Positions 59,084 to 64,000 of a DNA stretch of 64,000 bases are shown here, piece by piece. The stretch covers positions 41,913,807 to 41,977,806 of the forward strand of contig CM035170.1 of assembly GCA_020205615.1 (NCBI GenBank), in the 5' to 3' direction. Both the position numbers and the translations under genes were made by a program. Each line of letters opens with the position of its first letter. Position 1 is the first letter of the stretch. This DNA is from Panax quinquefolius (taxonomy: Eukaryota > Streptophyta > Magnoliopsida > Apiales > Araliaceae). The notes under the pieces are model-generated. The model was not told where the DNA came from, searched no databases, and worked only from the letters and a program-made list of their open reading frames with translations.

Positions 59084-60253
59084 TGTGAGACCCCAAATTT
59101 TATGGATAAAGATTTAAATTTCTCGAAATATTTTTTTAAATATTATGGTGTGGATTTGATATAATGTTATAGTTGTGGGTAATATTTATAAATTTTGCAA
59201 AGTATGCAAGTGGTTATATAATATTCGATTGGTCGGGGAATATTCGTTTTAATAAGGAATATTCGTACGACGACACAATCATTGCTGGACCCCACAACGG
59301 AAGTATTGTCGTAGTTAGAAAATGACAGAATTATCTTTTAATAAAAATAACGGCGAAAGTTTTACCGTTAAACTGTTGAACTACCCTTAAGTAGTAAAAG
59401 TACGATGTCTACGCGTGGTTGCGTAGTAGCACACGGTATTGATTATTGATGCTTACGTAAGAAGTCACTCGGTTATACTCAATTATTACTACAAATAATT
59501 GATGCATCATATCTCTCATATTATTGATTCAATTATTATCACAAAGATCATCTCAGATAATATGTTATATTATTAAATCAATAATTGAAACGACAAAGTT
59601 ATTCATATTATTATTTTCAATATTGACAATGTCTAGAAGTTCTGTCAAGGAGAGGTTTGGTCACCTAATTGCGCACCAATAAGGAGAAATCCTTATCGGA
59701 AAGCCCCCTCTTTCCTGGGAAAGACCTGGTTGTTAAATATTGTGAGTTATAATATTAATGATGAATAAGTTGTGTTGATTAAAGATGAAATTGATAGTTC
59801 CATTGTGTTGGGATTATTAGAGTTAGTGGAAATCGACATTTATTTCGATAATAATTGATGTTTGGAGGTTATACTGACCAATCGAGTAATAAATCGGATA
59901 AATGAGTAATTAATTGCTATTATTTTACATGCTTATAACTATATGTTCACATGTGTGTACTATTGATTCACATGATTTACTATTAGGGAAGTTGGTGCAA
60001 GATTGATAATACTTGCATGACTAAGTTAAAAATAGAGGTATAGATGAAGGTACTATACTGTAATTATTTTTTTCACACATTTAGAACTATTGAGTCACAT
60101 GATTTACTATTAATTCACATGATTTACTATTATGGGAGGTGGTGCAAGTTTGATAATACTTGCAGGACTAAATTTAAAATGAAGGAAAAGAGGAAGGTAT
60201 TATACTGTAATATTTTGAGCCCCAAAATGTACAATTATCGAAACTATATTTTC

Positions 60254-60263
60254 CTATAAATAG
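60254..60263 (+). promoter_or_regulatory. TATA box in the TEK2 LTR
   Basis: CTATAAATAG, about 1.17 kb into the LTR, followed about 50 bases later by a GAGA-rich stretch (60321-60354). Confidence 0.6.
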
Positions 60264-60440
60264 AAGCTCATTCTTCCTTTATTTCTCACCAATTCACTAA
60301 AGCTATAGAGCAATTATTATAGAGAGAAATTATAGAGAGAAAGAAGAAGAGAAGTCCTGCTACCTCATTATTCCAAAGATCCATCTTCTTTTTGAGGGAA
60401 GGGGTATTATTTCTCTCAGTATTCATGAAGAGAGCTTACA

Positions 60441-60817
60441 TTATTCCATTCTTTATTATTATGTTGGAATAACTTTTATACTATGCAACCTGCAAACATG
60501 GTGAAATTCTTCCATTATTCCATTCTTTATTATTATGTTGGAATAACTGCCTACATGCTAAGTACCACATACACGGTGAAATTCTTCCATTATTCCATTC
60601 TTTATTATTCTGTTGGAATATCCATGCATCATGTGCATTCTTACGCATGACTTTAGTTCTATTCTTTATTATTACGTTAGAATACCTCATGCTCATGCGA
60701 TTACGCATGACCTAGTTCCGTTCTTTATTATTATGTTGGAATAACCTGTATGTGCGGTCTATCGCATGCATGGTGAATTCTTCTGTTATTCCATTCTTTA
60801 TTATTCTGTTGAAATAA
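60441..60817 (+). repeat. Six-unit minisatellite in the TEK2 LTR, period about 65-75 bp
   Basis: The core CCATTCTTTATTATTATGTT followed by GGAATAAC recurs at about 60447, 60520, 60595, 60660, 60720 and 60792, with variants such as ATTCTGTTG and TTACGTTAG. Between cores stand CATGGTGAAATTCTTCC and TACGCATGA-type stretches with CATGCATG. The same core, reversed, forms the arrays in the TEK1 LTRs at 25555-25765 and 47275-47600. The minus-strand frame 60481-60708 comes from this repeat. Confidence 0.9.
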
Positions 60818-61023
60818 TTTGTCTATGTGGATTACCGCATGCATGGTGAATGATCCTTCATATTAATTATGTATTAAATTATGGAAATGATCTGTCTACG
60901 TGGATTACCGCATGGCGGGTGAAAATCCATTTGCAGTTTTGTATATTCTATTATACTCGTATAAGATATCATTTCTTTTGTACTCGTCATGAAATATCAT
61001 TTTATTTGGTATTTTATTTACGA

Positions 61024-61280
61024 GTAACTATTCATGGGTTACTATTCACCCAATTACTATTCACTCTAGTATTATTCACTCGGGTATTCAGGGCACTTTT
61101 CATGCCAGAGTACTATTCATGAGTTACTATTCACGAGTTACTATTCACCCAATTACTATTCACCCAAATATTATTCACTTGGATATTTGGGATACTTTTC
61201 ATATCGGGGTACTATTCACAAGTTACTATTCTCGAAGTACTATTCATGGAGTACTATTCACGGGGTACTATTTACCCAAA
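61024..61280 (+). repeat. TACTATTCAC short-motif array in the TEK2 LTR
   Basis: More than ten copies of (G/T)TACTATTCA(C/T) at irregular 13-30 bp steps, joined by GAGT, CCCAA or GGGG links. A longer unit of about 110 bp (from CGAGTTACTATTCAC to ACTTTTCAT) is itself repeated. The motif resembles the 19-bp TEK1 unit (ATTACTATTGACG), so the two arrays may share an origin. Confidence 0.88.
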
Positions 61281-62315
61281 AAATATATTTCTTTTCTGTC
61301 CAAATTATTTTTGGTACTTAAATATTATTCTTGAATTTTACTCCACAAAGCAGTATCATGTTGACAATTTGGATGTAATTGATTTCTGGATAAATTAAAT
61401 TATAAATCTTTAAAATTTATCCTTGAACTTGTTTTATTGAATTATTATATCATTGTCATCGTCCTCATATTTATATTGTGATGAAAGTCATCTTTGGCTT
61501 ATGTGCATAGATGGACTTGGTATGATTATGACCAGGGATTATTCGGTATAATGATGACCGTAATGTTTAGAATGATGTGGTAAAAGTCCTCATTGGCCTT
61601 TAGTTCTTTGATGGACAGTTGTTGGTATGATTATGACCAGGGATTATTCGGTATAATCATGACCATTGATGAATACATGAATATCCTTGGCACGTAGTGC
61701 ATGGATAATATATGGTCGTGATACTAAAGAATATCCTTGGCCGTAGTGCAGGGGTGATTCAATGATGTGGATTATTTATTAAGCTGAGTCTCAGCGATAA
61801 AGTTGATGAAAAACTTTTTAAATCATAGAAGATAGTAGATTTTATACTCTACTTGACTCTTCTAATGGATTGTTTATTTCCGCTACAGTTATTGATCTAA
61901 AACTTGTTGTCTATTGTATTCTATCAGTTGTTATACTGTTGAAGGCTAAGGATAATTTATTCTGCATTATCTTAGTCATAATATTTCTTATTGGGCTAGT
62001 TGAGCTCACCCTTTCATTCATTGTTCTCTTCAGGAAATGAGAATATAGTTGGGACAAGTCGAGAAATGGAGTGATGGTCCAGGATAAATGGCTTTAGTAG
62101 TCCTCACTATTCTACGGAATAATGTGATAATAATTATAATGAGGACACCATTGAGTGTGGATATTGTCTAGATGACAATATTCTTGTTTAAACTCTCAGC
62201 TATGTTTTGTCGTATTTTACACGACTTTTGTATAATTAAGTTGTATTTGAATTTATGTACCATGTATCTGGTAACTTAAGATGGGTGATGTATACCTATT
62301 TTGGGGGCTTCATAA

Positions 62316-62329
62316 TTGGTATCAAAGCT
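62316..62329 (+). other. TEK2 primer-binding site (methionine tRNA type)
   Basis: TTGGTATCAAAGCT, one base after the LTR end, followed by the leader AGGGATATGATCCCTAGCTG that TEK1 shares. Confidence 0.88.
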
Positions 62330-62501
62330 TAGGGATATGATCCCTAGCTGAGATGTGAAACAAGAACTAGGAGGGGAGAGACGAGGAATTCCTTCGCTAG
62401 TATGACCTACCTAAGTTTATTTGGTATTTAATTGGTCGGTCCGAGTATAGGGATAATATATGATATGTTAATTAACCCTTGTTTTGTGACAGTGTTTGAG
62501 A

Positions 62502-63731
62502 ATGGTATCTGAAAATGTTGAGATAAGAAATGAAGCACATGAGACCATTGAGTCACCAACGATCAATACCCGGGATAATGTGAAACAACAAGATAATAAT
62601 CCTCAGGTAAATAACAACACCGATCAGATGATGAACGATGGGATGATCAGAGGCTTTATGCGCTTCATGAAACATCAAGCAAGAGAGACTCCTGTTCAAA
62701 ATGCAGGTGGAAATACTGGCAACTCTCGGATGGTCACCGCTAAGCAGTTCAAGGAGCTGGGACCGCCGGAGTTTTTGGGAAAGCCAGAACCACTTAAGGC
62801 GGAGACGTGGTTAAAGCAGATCACCAAGATATTTGATGTCTTGGGATGCTCCAAGGAGCAAAAGGTTCCCTTTGCCACCTTTATGTTGCGTGAAGAGGTA
62901 GATTACTGGTGGGAATCTGTAAAACGTACCCAGTCTGACGCACTAAAGATGTCTTGGGAGAAGTTCCAAGAGTTGTTCAACGACAAGTACATTCCCGAAA
63001 GTATTCGTCACATGAAGGAGGTGGAGTTTATCAAGTTAGAGCAAAACAATATGACTGTGTCGTAATACGAGGCTAAATTTGCGGAGTTATTCTGGTTTGC
63101 TTCCCATTTGGTCGATAATGAGGAGTGAATGACGCGAATGTTTCTAAGAGGTTTGAAACCCGATATACGTCAATATCTCATTTCTCACAAACTTTGTTTA
63201 TATTCAGATGTTGTGAATAGGGCTCAGTTATTGGAGCGCGATAATGAGTCAGCACAACCAAAAGGCAATGACCAACAACACGATAATAATCATACCGGTG
63301 GCAACGGCCATCGGAACAATGATAACCATCATGAGGGAAATTATCATGCCAAGAATGGTAACCACTTTGGTGGTAATCATGGCCAAGATAATAGGAGTGG
63401 AAATTTCAAGAAGATAAGGTTCAACAATGATGGAAAGACAGCAGCACCAACACCCGTTTTCAAGGAAGGAGAGCGACCACCAATTGTATGCTTCAAATGC
63501 GGAGGGGAGGGACATATCAGTCCAAACTGCGTGATGCAGTCCAAAGCATGTTACAATTGTGGAAAAGAAGGTCACCTAGCCCGATTTTGTCGTGCACCAA
63601 AGTCAAGTCCAGCTGGGACGGTGGTACCAAAGGCGGATACGGACAAAACAAAGTCGGTGGTTTCAGGAAGAGCGTTTTTCATGACTTCTCAAAAACGAGT
63701 AACCCGGACGAAGTTAGCACGAGTTAGTTAA
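62502..63731 (+). pseudogene. TEK2 gag, two in-frame stops
   Basis: The ATG at 62502 (MVSENVEIRNEAHETIES) is preferred over the TTG six bases earlier, because TEK1 starts at the same place. Features in order: an Asn-rich N-terminus with TDQMMNDGMIRGFMRFM; the capsid-like block WLKQITKIFDVLGCSKEQKV, VDYWWESVKRT and FNDKYIPESIRHMKEVEFIK; and an Asn/His/Gly-rich linker (63255-63400). Two intact CCHC knuckles follow, CFKCGGEGHISPNC (about 63492) and CYNCGKEGHLARFC (about 63550). Stops occur after MTVS (TAA, 63063) and after NEE (TGA, 63126), where TEK1 has Gln and Arg. Otherwise the frame is open to 63731, so this is the best-preserved gag in the window. Confidence 0.93.
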
Positions 63732-63741
63732 TTATAAATTC

Positions 63742-64000
63742 TTGCGAAGTCTATACCTCATTAGACACCGGTTCTACCCATTTTTTATCTCTCTTGCTTG
63801 TGCTCAACGTTTAAATTTGATTCCAGAGAAATTAGACTTTGACTTATCAGTTGAAACTCCGTTAGGAGAAACCTTCATTACATGTGTTATCCAAGTCTTG
63901 GATGAGAGTCACAGTTTTGAATGATATTTTTATTGTTAATAAATTTACTGACGTATTCTCTAAAGACTTCTTGGCCTATACCCCAAGGCGTGAAATCGAA
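63742..64000 (+). pseudogene. TEK2 protease remnant and start of the RT linker
   Basis: The active-site segment reads TSLDTGSTHFLS in one frame at about 63750-63785. A frameshift then leads to [20 protein letters not shown], matching TEK1. After FITCVIQVLDES the sequence jumps to NDIFIVNKFTDVFSKDF at about 63920, which in TEK1 lies about 320 bases downstream of this point. About 0.24 kb of the protease body is therefore missing. The window ends inside the RT linker (TPRREIE). Confidence 0.82.

Larger units (their letters stand above)
59084..62314 (+). repeat. 5' LTR of TEK2 (3231 bp)
   Basis: It starts TGTGAGACCCCAAATTTTAT and ends GGGGGCTTCATA just before the primer site, where TEK1 has GGGGGCGTCACA. 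It is homologous to the TEK1 LTRs but 0.8 kb longer, mostly because of two repeat-rich blocks (60441-60840 and 61020-61280) and a block at 59610-59760 that is shared with S3. Frames such as 60850-61334 are driven by these repeats. Confidence 0.92.
59084..64000 (+). mobile_element. TEK2: Tekay-like chromovirus, 5' part (continues past the window)
   Basis: 5' LTR (59084-62314), methionine-tRNA-type primer site (62316-62329), leader, gag (from 62502), a truncated protease and the beginning of the RT linker. It is inserted in the GAG-pre-integrase region of COP2; the left flank is AACAA (59079-59083). Leader and gag closely match TEK1, in the opposite orientation. Gag stops and a protease deletion show it is defective. 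Confidence 0.92.

Noticed and set aside
30388..63731. Host zinc-knuckle (CCHC) genes
   Set aside because: Every CCHC motif lies in a retrotransposon gag with the expected neighbours.
1..64000. A host gene, defence system or novel non-transposon system
   Set aside because: Every segment longer than about 300 bp could be assigned to an LTR element or its LTR, leader or spacer; no host exon pattern was seen.

Overview
This window looks like gene-poor repeat DNA from a flowering plant, most likely a eudicot. The DNA is AT-rich, and every recognisable protein fragment belongs to a plant LTR retrotransposon lineage: Athila, Tat/Ogre and Tekay-type Ty3/Gypsy, plus two Copia elements. I found no host gene, tRNA, rRNA or CRISPR array. 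All coding regions are decayed by stops, frameshifts or deletions. Lineage names rest on reading protein motifs by eye, not on a database search.

The window is one nest of insertions, and all 64 kb appear to lie inside a single old Copia element (COP1, minus strand). From left to right: ATH1 (1-7728, minus, Athila-like) sits in the gag gene of TAT1 (7729-12858, minus, Tat/Ogre-like). TAT1 also carries solo LTR S1 (8968-10287). TAT1 sits in the gag gene of COP1, whose gag is also split by solo LTR S2 (13115-14660). COP1 continues with one LTR and an RNase H fragment up to 17618. There a second Copia, COP2 (plus strand), begins with its 5' LTR, a methionine-tRNA primer site and gag.

COP2 gag is cut at 20734 by ATH2 (20735-56749, minus), flanked by the perfect 5-bp duplication ATATA. 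Inside ATH2 its envelope-position ORF is cut by TEK1 (24461-48714, minus, duplication CCGTC). The leader of TEK1 is cut by TRG1 (31582-46183, minus, duplication GGTCA), a pol-less, gag-only element with LTRs of about 5.2 kb. One LTR of TRG1 holds a truncated solo LTR, S3 (33172-36841). The 5' LTR of ATH2 holds solo LTR S4 (53330-56073). COP2 resumes at 56755 and runs to 59083, where TEK2 (59084 to the end, plus, Tekay-like) interrupts it.

The nesting gives a relative order of insertion: COP1, then COP2, ATH2, TEK1, TRG1 and S3 on one branch, and COP1, TAT1, then ATH1 or S1 on another. In two places (COP2 gag across ATH2, and the ATH2 envelope-position ORF across TEK1) the host reading resumes beyond the insertion once one duplication copy is discounted, which independently supports the boundaries. 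The most distinctive features are TRG1 with its huge LTRs, repeated telobox-like motifs and a triplicated primer-binding segment; the loss of the polymerase region from ATH2; and short tandem repeats inside LTRs that differ in copy number between the two LTRs of one element.
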